The translations under genes were made by a program, and so were the position numbers. Below, in pieces: positions 36,545-45,389 of a stretch of 64,000 bases of DNA (position 1 is its first letter; each line of letters begins with the position of its first letter). Below the pieces are notes generated by a model. That model searched no databases, was not told the origin of the DNA, and saw nothing but the letters and a program-made list of their open reading frames with translations. This stretch comes from Sapientia aquatica. GTDB lineage: Bacteria; Pseudomonadota; Gammaproteobacteria; Burkholderiales; Burkholderiaceae_D. Location of the stretch: the NCBI RefSeq assembly GCF_004358105.1, contig NZ_SMYL01000003.1, positions 191,371 to 255,370 on the forward strand, read 5' to 3'.

Positions 36545-37608
36545 GCGTTGCGCTCGCTGTAATTTTTAGCCACCCAATCACGGTAACTGCCTGATTGCAC
36601 GTTTGCGACCCATTGCTGATTTTCTAGGTACCAATTCACCGTTTTGCGAATACCCGTATCGAAGGTTTCTGCTGGCTTCCAGCCTAGTTCACGCTCGATT
36701 TTGCTGGCATCGATGGCATAGCGCCGATCATGTCCTGGACGATCGGTGACGGTAATAATTTGTTCGCGATAACTTTTACCGTCAGCGCGCGGGCGAGCTT
36801 CATCCAATAGCGCGCACACGGTGTGGACGATGTCGATATTTGGTTTTTCGTTCCAGCCACCAACGTTATAGACTTCACCTAATTTACCTGCTTCCAATAC
36901 ACGACGAATCGCGCTGCAGTGGTCTTTGACGTACAACCAATCACGGATTTGTTGTCCGTCACCGTACACCGGCAACGATTTACCCGCTAAGGCATTCACT
37001 ATCATTAGTGGAATGAGCTTTTCCGGGAAATGGAACGGGCCGTAGTTATTTGAGCAATTAGTCGTCAACACTGGCAGGCCATATGTATGGTGATACGAGC
37101 GCACTAAATGGTCGCTGGCTGCTTTGCTGGCTGAGTAAGGGCTATTCGGTTCGTACCGATTGGTTTCGGTAAATGCTGGGGCGTCTTTCGACAGGGAGCC
37201 ATATACTTCATCCGTCGAAACATGCAGGAAGCGGAAATCTTGTTTAGCGTCAACCGGCAACGCGGACCAATAGGCTCGCACGGACTCAAGCAGATGAAAC
37301 GTGCCAACAATATTGGTTTGAATGAAATCTTCCGGACCGTGGATGGAGCGATCGACGTGGCTCTCAGCAGCAAAATTGATTACAGCGCGCGGTTGGTATT
37401 GTTCTAATAATTTGGTAACTAATTTACTATCACCAATATTACCTTCGACAAAAACGTGGCGAGAATTACCGTCCAGCGAATTCAAATTTTCGCGATTTCC
37501 GGCGTAAGTCAATGCATCCAGATTAATAACTGTCTCATCGGATTGGGCCAACCAATCCAATACAAAATTGGAGCCAATAAAGCCCGCACCGCCTGTTACC
37601 AAAATCAT
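36541..37608 (-). CDS. rmlB: dTDP-glucose 4,6-dehydratase
   Basis: This extended SDR of 355 residues converts dTDP-glucose to dTDP-4-keto-6-deoxyglucose, the branch point for rhamnose and Fuc4NAc. It shows [11 protein letters not shown] (5-15), [22 protein letters not shown] with the catalytic Thr132, Asp133 and Glu134, YSASK (Tyr158, Lys162) and [17 protein letters not shown]. It is the first gene of the minus-strand operon that continues through rmlD, rmlA, rmlC, wzm and wzt. GAAAG lies upstream of the ATG. Confidence 0.96.
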   Translation of the reverse strand: MILVTGGAGFIGSNFVLDWLAQSDETVINLDALTYAGNRENLNSLDGNSRHVFVEGNIGDSKLVTKLLEQYQPRAVINFAAESHVDRSIHGPEDFIQTNIVGTFHLLESVRAYWSALPVDAKQDFRFLHVSTDEVYGSLSKDAPAFTETNRYEPNSPYSASKAASDHLVRSYHHTYGLPVLTTNCSNNYGPFHFPEKLIPLMIVNALAGKSLPVYGDGQQIRDWLYVKDHCSAIRRVLEAGKLGEVYNVGGWNEKPNIDIVHTVCALLDEARPRADGKSYREQIITVTDRPGHDRRYAIDASKIERELGWKPAETFDTGIRKTVNWYLENQQWVANVQSGSYRDWVAKNYSERNA

Positions 37609-38145
37609 TGATGTGCTTTCGTTCTAAACTCTACATTAGTGTGGATAACTATTTCAAACTTAAAGAAACAACTACCCGCAAAAAAATTAGGACAATTATA
37701 AAGGAATGTCATATTTCAAAACCATTTTTTGTTGCAAATCGATCATTTTCAACGATTTAATTCACTTTTCACATCACTTTTCGTCTACTTTATGCATCAA
37801 GTGTATGTCAGCAAAAATTGGATTCAAGCTCAAACAAATAACAACTATTCTTTTAAATTCAATTAATTAACTCTTCTTAAAAACACAATTTTTTCCGCGA
37901 GGCAAACCTTAACCGTTTATTTTGCCAGTGGCTATGCCCTATTTAGGGCATTTTAGGCTTGCCACCCTACATAATCTGCTACCAGTTGCAACAAAATGCG
38001 CGATTTTGTCAGATTAACGATGCAATATGTCAGTTAAACAATGTTTATTGTCGGCAATAAGAATGCCACGGCCAAAAATCGCGTTTTACAAAAGAGTCGA
38101 TCAGACTTAACCTTTACTTTACCTAGCAATTATTACCGACCAATT
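37609..38145. other. Intergenic region with putative rml operon promoter and a palindrome
   Basis: This 537-bp AT-rich gap lies between the divergent rmlB and EamA genes. On the minus strand a consensus -10 (TATAAT) lies at 37695-37700, 87 bp before rmlB; the best -35 at normal spacing is poor. An inverted repeat occupies 37934-37951. No JUMPstart/ops element (GGCGGTAG) was found on either strand. The start of the EamA gene was set at 38146. Confidence 0.45.
37934..37951. repeat. 8-bp inverted repeat nested in a larger stem
   Basis: The arms ATGCCCTA and TAGGGCAT are exact reverse complements separated by two T. An outer pair GTGGC (37928-37932) and GCCAC (37961-37965) encloses them. It could be an operator, a cruciform or a weak terminator; no T-run of terminator length follows. 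Confidence 0.55.
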
Positions 38146-38580
38146 ATGACAATCTCCAACGACTGGTTTTACTGGGCAATTTGTTCCGCTATTTTCGCGG
38201 CGCTGACCGCCATATTTGCCAAAATCGGACTGCAAGGTGTTGATTCTGATTTGGCGACGCTGATTCGCACCTTCGTCATTTTTATTGTCCTGAGCTGCTT
38301 TGTCGCAGCAATGGGTAAATGGCAGAATCCGTTGCAGCTTTCGTTCAAAACATGGTTATTTCTCATTCTGTCTGGACTAGCCACCGGTGCTTCTTGGGTG
38401 TGCTATTTCCGCGCACTCAAAATCGGTGAAGCATCCAAAGTCGCGCCGGTCGATAAATTAAGCTTGTTGCTGGTTGCGATATTTGCCGTCGTCTTCCTCA
38501 ACGAACGTCCTAGCTTGCGCGAATGGCTAGGCATCGGTTTGGTTGGCTTGGGCGTCTTTGTCTTGGGCTTTAAACGTTAG
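38146..38580 (+). CDS. Short EamA/DMT family transporter
   Basis: This inner-membrane protein of 144 residues has about five hydrophobic segments and contains a single EamA domain instead of the usual two. Typical features are WAICSAIFAALTAIFAKIGL near the start, LSGLATGASWVCYFRALKIG, ASKVAPVDKLSLLLVAIFAVVFLNERP and LREWLGIGLVGLGVFVLGF. Half-size members are thought to work as dimers; the substrate is unknown. ATG at 38146 is preferred because the conserved domain begins there; an upstream in-frame ATG at 38041 would add a non-hydrophobic, unconserved 35 residues. Confidence 0.82.
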   Translation: MTISNDWFYWAICSAIFAALTAIFAKIGLQGVDSDLATLIRTFVIFIVLSCFVAAMGKWQNPLQLSFKTWLFLILSGLATGASWVCYFRALKIGEASKVAPVDKLSLLLVAIFAVVFLNERPSLREWLGIGLVGLGVFVLGFKR

Positions 38581-39037
38581 TGTTTTTTACATCCCTAGAG
38601 TTTCTTACCGCTTCGGATGCAATAATGGTCGCCACTTGAGATGAGTCTACGGAAAATTTCCCCCTCCCATCCCCACAACATCGCTGGTTAACGCCGCCAT
38701 TTCATCGTCAGATGACCGTCATTACAATGTGTTGCAACTGAACAACTATCTAACTTTTCTTACACTATTTACTACATACGTTTTTGTAGCTAACTGGCCG
38801 ATGAGGAAGGCGCTTACTTTTTTTAAAATTTCCTCCCCCCGATTTTCCTCCCTCTATAATTTTGTCGGCTTAGGCCTGATCAAAGAGCGTTATTTTTAAT
38901 ACATGAAATCAACGCCAGCCAAGTATTGTGCTTTACACAAACACTCAGAATCGATTCGCACAGAATCTGCTAGTAATATCGTATCCACAAGGGAAAACAT
39001 TTATAATCACGGGTTTGATCCGTTGTCGAGATAAATA
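38581..39037. other. Intergenic region upstream of the aspS cluster
   Basis: This 457-bp gap should contain the promoter for the FmdB-DUF502-aspS genes. A consensus TATAAT lies at 39002-39007, 30 bp before the first ATG, but no recognisable -35 is at the right distance. Pyrimidine-rich tracts occur near 38650 and 38830. No gene was seen. Confidence 0.4.
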
Positions 39038-39361
39038 ATGCCGATTTATGCTTACCGTTGTAACGAGTGTGGTTTTGCGAAAGATGTTTTGCAAAAAATA
39101 TCCGATCCTCTACTCACCGATTGCCCATCTTGCGGAAAACCGGAATTTAAAAAACAAGTGACTGCTGCGGGCTTTCAGCTCAAAGGTTCGGGCTGGTATG
39201 TAACCGATTTCAAAGGTGGCTCGGGTGGCACGTCTGCACCTGCAACAGATAGTCATGTCAGCAGTTCTGCCAAATCCGATAGCGGCACCAGCAGTTCAAG
39301 TGAATCAAACTCGAGCAGCAGCGCAACATCAACACCTGCAACAACAGCAACCAAAGATTAA
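39038..39361 (+). CDS. FmdB family zinc-ribbon protein
   Basis: This protein of 107 residues has an N-terminal zinc ribbon: MPIYAYRCNECGF and CPSCGKPEFKKQVTAAGFQLKGSGWY, with two CxxC pairs (Cys8, Cys11, Cys29, Cys32). The C-terminal 45 residues are almost only Ser, Thr, Ala, Gly and Asp, probably disordered. FmdB-type proteins are named after a regulator of formamidase expression, but the role of most members is unknown. It precedes the DUF502 protein and aspS, an arrangement common in Burkholderiales. Confidence 0.86.
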   Translation: MPIYAYRCNECGFAKDVLQKISDPLLTDCPSCGKPEFKKQVTAAGFQLKGSGWYVTDFKGGSGGTSAPATDSHVSSSAKSDSGTSSSSESNSSSSATSTPATTATKD

Positions 39362-39405
39362 TTTTAGCTCGCCCACCCGTACTGTTTTTTAACGACCTAC
39401 ACGCC

Positions 39406-40017
39406 ATGCTAAGAAAATATTTCATTACCGGTTTATTGATTTTAGTTCCGCTCGCGATCACGTTTTGGGTGATAAATTCGGTGATCGGTACGATGGATCA
39501 ATCGCTGCTGCTATTGCCGCCTGAATGGCGTCCAGAAAATTTATTGGGCCGACATATTCCTGGCGTGGGCACAATCCTCACCTTGTTGATTATTTTCCTC
39601 ACCGGCTTGCTGACACGAAATTACGTTGGTAATTATGTCGTGGCGGGCTGGGAATCATTACTCAATCGTATTCCGATTGTGAATTCGATTTACTCCAGCG
39701 TTAAGCAAGTATCGGACACATTATTTTCTAGCGACGGTAACGCGTTCCGCACCGCGGTGATGGTGCAATACCCGCGCGAAGGAATGTGGACAATTGCCTT
39801 TGTTACCGGCGCGCCGAGCCAACAAGTGCAGCAGCATTTAACCGGTGACTATGTGAGCTTGTACGTGCCCACGACTCCCAATCCGACATCGGGCTTCTTT
39901 TTGATGGTGCCCAAAGCCGATGTCATCGAATTAGATATGAGCGTTGATGTGGCGCTCAAACACATTGTTTCTATGGGCGTTGTCGCGCCTGAAAACCATT
40001 CAGCAACCAAGCATTAA
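39406..40017 (+). CDS. DUF502 family membrane protein
   Basis: This protein of 203 residues has two membrane segments in the first third: [20 protein letters not shown] and [22 protein letters not shown] soluble domain follows with [41 protein letters not shown] and [17 protein letters not shown], which are the conserved DUF502 blocks. The function is unknown. It lies 40 bp before the aspS start and is probably co-transcribed with it. Confidence 0.88.
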   Translation: MLRKYFITGLLILVPLAITFWVINSVIGTMDQSLLLLPPEWRPENLLGRHIPGVGTILTLLIIFLTGLLTRNYVGNYVVAGWESLLNRIPIVNSIYSSVKQVSDTLFSSDGNAFRTAVMVQYPREGMWTIAFVTGAPSQQVQQHLTGDYVSLYVPTTPNPTSGFFLMVPKADVIELDMSVDVALKHIVSMGVVAPENHSATKH

Positions 40018-40057
40018 ATCGAACTACCTTTTTAAAATATTAACTGGAACTACCATT

Positions 40058-41863
40058 ATGTCGATGCGAACTCATTACTGCGGTCAAACAACAGAAGCCG
40101 CGCTGGATCAAACCGTTAGTTTGTGCGGTTGGGTACATCGTCGTCGTGACCACGGCGGCGTTATTTTTATTGATTTACGCGATCGCGAAGGTTTGGTGCA
40201 AATCGTTTGCGCGCCAGAACAAGCGGATGTGTTTGCCGCTGCTGAATCAGTCCGCAATGAATTCTGCTTGCGTGTGACTGGCGTGGTACGAAGCCGTCCA
40301 GAGGGCACGATCAACAACAACTTAAAGTCCGGCAAGATTGAAGTCTTGTGCCAAGTTTTAGAAGTCTTAAATCCATCGGTGACGCCACCATTCCAATTGG
40401 ATGACGACAACTTGTCTGAAACCACGCGCTTGACTCACCGCGTCTTGGATTTGCGCCGTCCGCAAATGCAAAACAATTTACGTCTGCGTCATAAAGTAAC
40501 CATGGAAGTACGTCGCTACTTAGACGATTTAGGTTTTATCGACGTTGAAACACCGATGTTGACCAAATCAACACCAGAAGGCGCGCGCGATTATTTAGTG
40601 CCTTCGCGCGTCAATGCGGGCGAATTCTTTGCCTTGCCACAATCCCCACAATTGTTTAAACAATTGTTGATGGTGGCTAACTTCGATCGATACTACCAAA
40701 TCACCAAATGCTTCCGCGATGAAGATTTGCGTGCTGATCGTCAACCAGAATTTACCCAGATCGATTGCGAAACATCGTTCTTGTCCGAACAAGAAATCCG
40801 CGATCTGTTTGAAAACATGATTCGCTTGATTTTCAATAAATGTTTGTCGGTAGATTTAGACGCTAAATTCCCTGTAATGCAATACAGCGAAGCAATGGCG
40901 TTATACGGTTCAGACAAGCCAGACATGCGCGTTAAATTAGCGTTCACTGAATTGACTCACGTCATGAAAGACGTGGACTTTAAAGTGTTCGCTGGTGCGG
41001 CCAACATGGTCGGTGGTCGCGTTGTGGGCTTGCGTATTCCGGGCGGCGGCGCAATGCCACGTTCTGAAATCGATGCTTACACACAATTTGTCGGCATCTA
41101 CGGCGCAAAAGGTTTGGCTTACATCAAGGTCAACGACAAAGCTGCTGGCCGCGAAGGTTTGCAATCACCTATCGTTAAAAATATTCATGATGCAGCGTTA
41201 GCGCAAATCGTTGAATTGACCGGCGCTGAAAACGGCGATTTGATTTTCTTCGGCGCCGATAAGGCCAAAGTGGTCAATGACGCCATCGGTGCATTGCGTA
41301 TCAAGATCGGTCATAGCGAATTCGGTAAAGCCAACGGCTTGTTTGAAGACGTCTGGAAACCATTGTGGGTCATCGACTTCCCCATGTTTGAATACGACGA
41401 AGAAAGCGCGCGCTGGTTTGCATGCCACCATCCATTCACCGCACCAAAAGACGGCCACGAAGATTTATTGGAAACCGATCCGGGTGCATGCGTTGCTAAA
41501 GCCTACGACTTAGTCTTAAACGGTTGGGAAATGGGCGGCGGTTCAATCCGTATTCACCGTGCGGATGTGCAAAGCAAAGTATTCCGCGCCTTGAATATCG
41601 GTGCCGAAGAAGCGCAGCTCAAATTCGGCTTCTTGTTGGATGCGTTACAATACGGCGCGCCTCCACACGGCGGTTTAGCGTTCGGTTTGGATCGTATCGT
41701 CACCATGATGGCCGGTGCAGAATCGATTCGCGACGTAATCGCTTTCCCGAAAACGCAACGTGCTCAATGCTTATTGACCCAAGCGCCTTCGGCTGTGGAT
41801 GAAAAACAATTACGTGAGTTGCACATTCGTCTGCGCGCTACCGAACCGGTAGTCAAAGCATAA
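40058..41863 (+). CDS. aspS: Aspartyl-tRNA synthetase
   Basis: This class IIb aminoacyl-tRNA synthetase of 601 residues charges tRNA-Asp in the cytoplasm. The N-terminal OB-fold anticodon-binding domain starts [14 protein letters not shown] and includes [22 protein letters not shown]. The catalytic core has motif 1 [25 protein letters not shown], motif 2 [21 protein letters not shown] and motif 3 [10 protein letters not shown]. The bacterial insertion domain (GAD) lies between motifs 2 and 3. ATG at 40058 gives normal family length; an earlier in-frame ATG at 39944 would overlap the DUF502 gene. A rho-independent terminator follows. Confidence 0.97.
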   Translation: MSMRTHYCGQTTEAALDQTVSLCGWVHRRRDHGGVIFIDLRDREGLVQIVCAPEQADVFAAAESVRNEFCLRVTGVVRSRPEGTINNNLKSGKIEVLCQVLEVLNPSVTPPFQLDDDNLSETTRLTHRVLDLRRPQMQNNLRLRHKVTMEVRRYLDDLGFIDVETPMLTKSTPEGARDYLVPSRVNAGEFFALPQSPQLFKQLLMVANFDRYYQITKCFRDEDLRADRQPEFTQIDCETSFLSEQEIRDLFENMIRLIFNKCLSVDLDAKFPVMQYSEAMALYGSDKPDMRVKLAFTELTHVMKDVDFKVFAGAANMVGGRVVGLRIPGGGAMPRSEIDAYTQFVGIYGAKGLAYIKVNDKAAGREGLQSPIVKNIHDAALAQIVELTGAENGDLIFFGADKAKVVNDAIGALRIKIGHSEFGKANGLFEDVWKPLWVIDFPMFEYDEESARWFACHHPFTAPKDGHEDLLETDPGACVAKAYDLVLNGWEMGGGSIRIHRADVQSKVFRALNIGAEEAQLKFGFLLDALQYGAPPHGGLAFGLDRIVTMMAGAESIRDVIAFPKTQRAQCLLTQAPSAVDEKQLRELHIRLRATEPVVKA

Positions 41864-41910
41864 ACGTGTAGTCTCATGCCAGCTTAGATCGCTAAGTTGA
41901 TCGTTTTAAT

Positions 41911-41943
41911 AAAAAGGCGCGACTTTACTGTTGCGCCTTTTTT
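41911..41943 (+). terminator. Rho-independent terminator after aspS
   Basis: The arms AAAAAGGCGC (41911-41920) and GCGCCTTTTT (41933-41942) pair perfectly around a 12-base loop, and the T-run continues. It ends the aspS transcript 48 bp after the stop codon. Confidence 0.88.
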
Positions 41944-41962
41944 ATTTCATTGAGCCTTAAGC

Positions 41963-42418
41963 ATGAACAAACCAAAGAAAATTCCAGAGTCAGTATTAGT
42001 CGTCATCCACACGATTGATTTGCAAGTACTGCTCATGGAGCGAGTCGATAAAGAAAATTTTTGGCAATCGGTGACCGGCTCTAAAGACACATTAGAAGAA
42101 TCGACCCACGCCACGGCAGTGCGGGAGGTGATGGAAGAAACCGGCATCGATGCTAACCAATTCCAACTCACCGATTGGCACACCCAAAACGTGTATGAAA
42201 TTTATCCAATCTGGCGTCATCGCTATTCAGACGGTGTTACCCACAATACCGAACACGTCTTTGGATTAACCTTGCCTGCGATAACTCCGGTCAAACTGGC
42301 CGAACGTGAGCATCGCCAGTTCATCTGGCTGCCTTACCAAGAAGCCGCAGATCGCTGTTTTTCCTCTTCCAATGCTGAGGCGATTTTGCAACTTCCACAG
42401 CGCATCAAACGCGCTTGA
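41963..42418 (+). CDS. nudB: Dihydroneopterin triphosphate diphosphatase
   Basis: This Nudix hydrolase of 151 residues probably removes pyrophosphate from dihydroneopterin triphosphate in folate synthesis. It starts with KIPESVLVVIHT and WQSVTGSKDTLE. The Nudix box runs from GSKDTLEE to REVMEETGI, with the metal-binding REVxEE glutamates near residues 55-59. WRHRYSDGVTHNTEHVFGL fits NudB. The location directly after aspS, with an endonuclease/phosphatase gene next, is conserved in many Burkholderiales. The stop is 7 bp before the next ATG. Confidence 0.9.
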   Translation: MNKPKKIPESVLVVIHTIDLQVLLMERVDKENFWQSVTGSKDTLEESTHATAVREVMEETGIDANQFQLTDWHTQNVYEIYPIWRHRYSDGVTHNTEHVFGLTLPAITPVKLAEREHRQFIWLPYQEAADRCFSSSNAEAILQLPQRIKRA

Positions 42419-42425
42419 GGGTTCC

Positions 42426-43181
42426 ATGAAACTGCACATCGCCACCTACAACATTCATAAAGGCGTGAGCTGGTTTGCCCAGCAACCGCGCATCCATGAC
42501 ATGCGCGCCGCGTTAGAAAGTTTAGATGCCGACTTACTGTTTCTGCAAGAAGTCCAAGGCAAGCACGATAGGCGCGCCGCGCGCCATGAACATTGGCCAG
42601 TGCAAGGGCAACACGATTATTTAGCAGGCGACCGACGTCAAGCGGCCTATGGCATGAATGCAGTCTATCAACATGGCCACCACGGCAACGCGCTGCTCAG
42701 TCGCTACCCAATTCTGCATCATCAAAACCAAGACGTGTCCGATCATCGCTTTGAAGAACGCGGGATTCTGCATTGCATCGTGCAAATGCCAGAGCAACTT
42801 GTCCATTGCTACGTCGTTCATTTAGGTCTATTTGCGGCGGGAAGACGGCGTCAAGCCAACCTATTGATTGAAGCGGTTCACAAGCAAACCCCGCCCGACA
42901 TGCCATTAATAATCGCTGGTGATTTTAACGATTGGCGCAACCACTTAAGCGACTGCTTACGCCATGAGTTAGGTGTTGAAGAAGTATTCGATCATCTGTC
43001 CCCGGCGCACCTCCACAAATCGCATAAGGCTGCACTTACCTTTCCTGTCGGCGCTCCGTTTTTGGCATTAGATCGAATTTATGTTCGCGGCCTGAAAGTA
43101 TGTGGCGCGCGGGTGTTGCGAGGCAAACCGTGGAGCAGCTTATCTGACCATGCGCCCCTAACTACTGACTTGGTGTTGTGA
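42426..43181 (+). CDS. Endonuclease/exonuclease/phosphatase family protein
   Basis: This protein of 251 residues belongs to the metal-dependent EEP hydrolase superfamily. Motifs are LHIATYNIHKGVSWF at the start, LLFLQEVQG with the metal-binding Glu, IIAGDFNDW with Asp and Asn, and SLSDHAPLTTDL with the catalytic Asp-His. The family includes DNases, sphingomyelinases and phosphoinositide phosphatases; the substrate here is not known. ATG at 42426 is preferred over an upstream in-frame ATG because homology starts there and it follows nudB by 7 bp. It is followed by clsB, so a phospholipid-related role is conceivable. Confidence 0.86.
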   Translation: MKLHIATYNIHKGVSWFAQQPRIHDMRAALESLDADLLFLQEVQGKHDRRAARHEHWPVQGQHDYLAGDRRQAAYGMNAVYQHGHHGNALLSRYPILHHQNQDVSDHRFEERGILHCIVQMPEQLVHCYVVHLGLFAAGRRRQANLLIEAVHKQTPPDMPLIIAGDFNDWRNHLSDCLRHELGVEEVFDHLSPAHLHKSHKAALTFPVGAPFLALDRIYVRGLKVCGARVLRGKPWSSLSDHAPLTTDLVL

Positions 43182-43256
43182 TTAGCATTACAATTCTCGT
43201 AGCATTTTGTTTAGAGTCGCTTCCCCCCCGTCAGTCATTCATGCTTAGAGAGTGCA

Positions 43257-44426
43257 ATGAACCTGCAACGCCCCGTCATTTTCACCGAGAACAATCAGCT
43301 CACTTTATTAAACAGTGGCGCTGAATTTTTTCCTGCTTTGATTAGGGCAATTGATTCAGCCAAAGCGGAAATCTACTTAGAAACGTATATTTTTTCTCAA
43401 GACATTACCGCCACCCTGGTGCACGACGCGCTGTGCAGCGCTGCTAAAAGGGGTGTTGCGGTGCATATCGTGGTCGATTGGCTGGGAACTGGAAATACGC
43501 GTGCCAAAGCGCTGAGCACTAGCTTTGCCGCTGCCGGAGTGCAGTTTCGGCAATTTAATCCGTGGTTTAGGCGCGGCTTTGCGCGCACCCATCGAAAACT
43601 GTTTGTCGCCGATCGGGAAGTGGCCATTATTGGTGGGATTAACATCAATCACGACTTATTCGCCGAGGGACAAAACAAGCGCGTGTTGCCGTTTCCGCGT
43701 TGGGATTTTGCCACCCATGTGTCTGGCCCGTTGGTGACGGACATTCATCAATTGATGACCGGGCAATGGGAAAAGCTAGGGCGACTTGATTGGCGCAAGC
43801 GCTTGTTAATGCTCAAACCTCCTACTCAAACCTATAAACACCTGCACCAACCGATTGTGGCCGCCCTCGCGCCGCGGGATAATTTTTTTTATCGCCGTAC
43901 GATTCAAAAAGCCTATTTATTTGCGCTCGGCAACGCTAGACATACCGCCCTTATTGCCACGCCCTACTTCGCGCCGGGTCGCAAATTCCGCACCGCCTTA
44001 ATCAATGCCGCCCAGCGCGGGGTGGATGTGACCTTGCTCATCGGCTGCGGTGACTTCAAAGCACAGGATGCGGTCGCGCATTCTTACTACCCAAAACTCT
44101 TAAAACACGGCGTAAAAATCGTCGAATACCGCAAGTCACAACTGCACGCCAAGGTGGCAGTCGTCGATAACGAGTGGGCCACCGTGGGATCGAGTAATTG
44201 CGATGGACTTAGCTTGTTTATCAACCAAGAAGCCAATTTATTAATTAAAAATCACGCTTTTTCTGAGCAACTTTCCGCCGCTATTTCGCAAGGCATCCAA
44301 GACGGCGTAGCAATTCATCCGGACGAGTATAAAAATATTTCGTTGGCGAGAAAATTTTGGTACGGATGTGCGTTTTTTATCTATAGTTCTCTAATAAGGT
44401 TAATTTCGGTGGAAGATTTGATGTAA
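43257..44426 (+). CDS. clsB: Cardiolipin synthase ClsB-like, phospholipase D family
   Basis: This enzyme of 389 residues makes phosphatidyl transfers that form cardiolipin at the inner membrane. Two HKD motifs are visible: HRKLFVADREVAIIGG near residue 118 and HAKVAVVDNEWATVGSSN near residue 299. It lacks the two N-terminal membrane helices of ClsA and starts with a soluble domain, as ClsB does. A hydrophobic segment near the C-terminus (FWYGCAFFIYSSLIRL) may attach it to the membrane. It lies 75 bp after the EEP gene. Confidence 0.87.
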   Translation: MNLQRPVIFTENNQLTLLNSGAEFFPALIRAIDSAKAEIYLETYIFSQDITATLVHDALCSAAKRGVAVHIVVDWLGTGNTRAKALSTSFAAAGVQFRQFNPWFRRGFARTHRKLFVADREVAIIGGININHDLFAEGQNKRVLPFPRWDFATHVSGPLVTDIHQLMTGQWEKLGRLDWRKRLLMLKPPTQTYKHLHQPIVAALAPRDNFFYRRTIQKAYLFALGNARHTALIATPYFAPGRKFRTALINAAQRGVDVTLLIGCGDFKAQDAVAHSYYPKLLKHGVKIVEYRKSQLHAKVAVVDNEWATVGSSNCDGLSLFINQEANLLIKNHAFSEQLSAAISQGIQDGVAIHPDEYKNISLARKFWYGCAFFIYSSLIRLISVEDLM

Positions 44427-44548
44427 CAACCCTTTGTTGGCTTTAGTCAACATCGCGACTTTACCCAACGCCAACACTGAGTCTTACTTACTAGAAACTC
44501 TCCTCTAAAGTCCAGTTCTCGTTTGACTTTTAGCTCGTAGTGAATAAT

Positions 44549-44567
44549 AGTACGGTCGTTCGTTTAA
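44549..44567. promoter_or_regulatory. Possible TetR operator
   Basis: The sequence AGTACGGTCGTTCGTTTAA lies about 60 bp before the TetR gene. It resembles the CGNNCG-centred sites used by regulators of fatty-acid degradation (ACGAACGnnCGTTCGT-like), but only one half is well matched. It is the natural place for autoregulation. Confidence 0.35.
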
Positions 44568-44627
44568 TGTAATCCCGAAGGCTATTGCAACACTCACGTC
44601 ACAATCAACCAACACACTAATAGACCA

Positions 44628-45311
44628 ATGAGCAGCTCCATCAAAACCATGCGTAAAGGCGAATTAACCCGCTCGGCAATTTTAGAGGCGGCTTTAGCTG
44701 TTGCTTCGCGCGATGGTTTGGAAGGCCTCACCATTGGCTTGTTGGCAGATCAAATGCAGATGAGTAAATCAGGCGTGTTTGCCCACTTTGGCTCACGCGA
44801 AGATTTGCAATTAGAAGTCATCAAGCTGTACCACGCCAATTTTGAACAAGAAGTCTTTTATCCCAGCCTGAAACTTAAACGGGGCTTGCCGCGTCTAGAA
44901 TCGATGTTTTCGCGCTGGGTAAAGCGTGTCTCGGTCGAAATCGCTTCGGGCTGTATCTATATTAGTGGCGCAGTGGAATACGATGACCGCCCCGGCGAAT
45001 TACGCGAGCAGTTGTCGTCCATGGTCACGACGTGGCAACACGCATTACGCCGCGCCGCAGTGCAAGCCATCGAATGTGGCGACTTAAAAGCGGACACCGA
45101 TCCAGATCAATTAGTGTTCGAGATGTATGGATTGATTTTGGCCTTACATCACGACGCACGGTTTTTAAAAATAGCAGGTAGTTTTGAACGTACACACCAA
45201 GGATTTCAGCGCCTGATTGCCCACTATGGCAGTACTGCAATGATTAGCAAAATTGGTGCAGCATCAGTAGCATCGGCAGAACATTTAGCAGCAAGTTCCG
45301 TCTCGAATTAA
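44628..45311 (+). CDS. TetR/AcrR family transcriptional regulator
   Basis: This repressor-like regulator has 227 residues. The N-terminal helix-turn-helix is KGELTRSAILEAALAVASRDGLEGLTIGLLADQMQMSKSGVFAHFGSREDLQ, in residues of about 10-60. The C-terminal ligand domain is helical and ends with an Ala/Ser-rich tail. TetR regulators placed before acyl-CoA dehydrogenase genes commonly sense acyl-CoA and control fatty-acid oxidation. It lies 78 bp upstream of the acyl-CoA dehydrogenase on the same strand, so it probably regulates that cluster and itself. Confidence 0.88.
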   Translation: MSSSIKTMRKGELTRSAILEAALAVASRDGLEGLTIGLLADQMQMSKSGVFAHFGSREDLQLEVIKLYHANFEQEVFYPSLKLKRGLPRLESMFSRWVKRVSVEIASGCIYISGAVEYDDRPGELREQLSSMVTTWQHALRRAAVQAIECGDLKADTDPDQLVFEMYGLILALHHDARFLKIAGSFERTHQGFQRLIAHYGSTAMISKIGAASVASAEHLAASSVSN

Positions 45312-45389
45312 TGGTAACTATTTAATACATAGTAAGTACATAGCAGTAAGTAACTTTACTCGAACAATTTCAATTTTCAGGAGAACATC

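Noticed and set aside
37609-38145. JUMPstart/ops element for RfaH control of the rml operon
   Set aside because: GGCGGTAG or its complement is not found in the gap.
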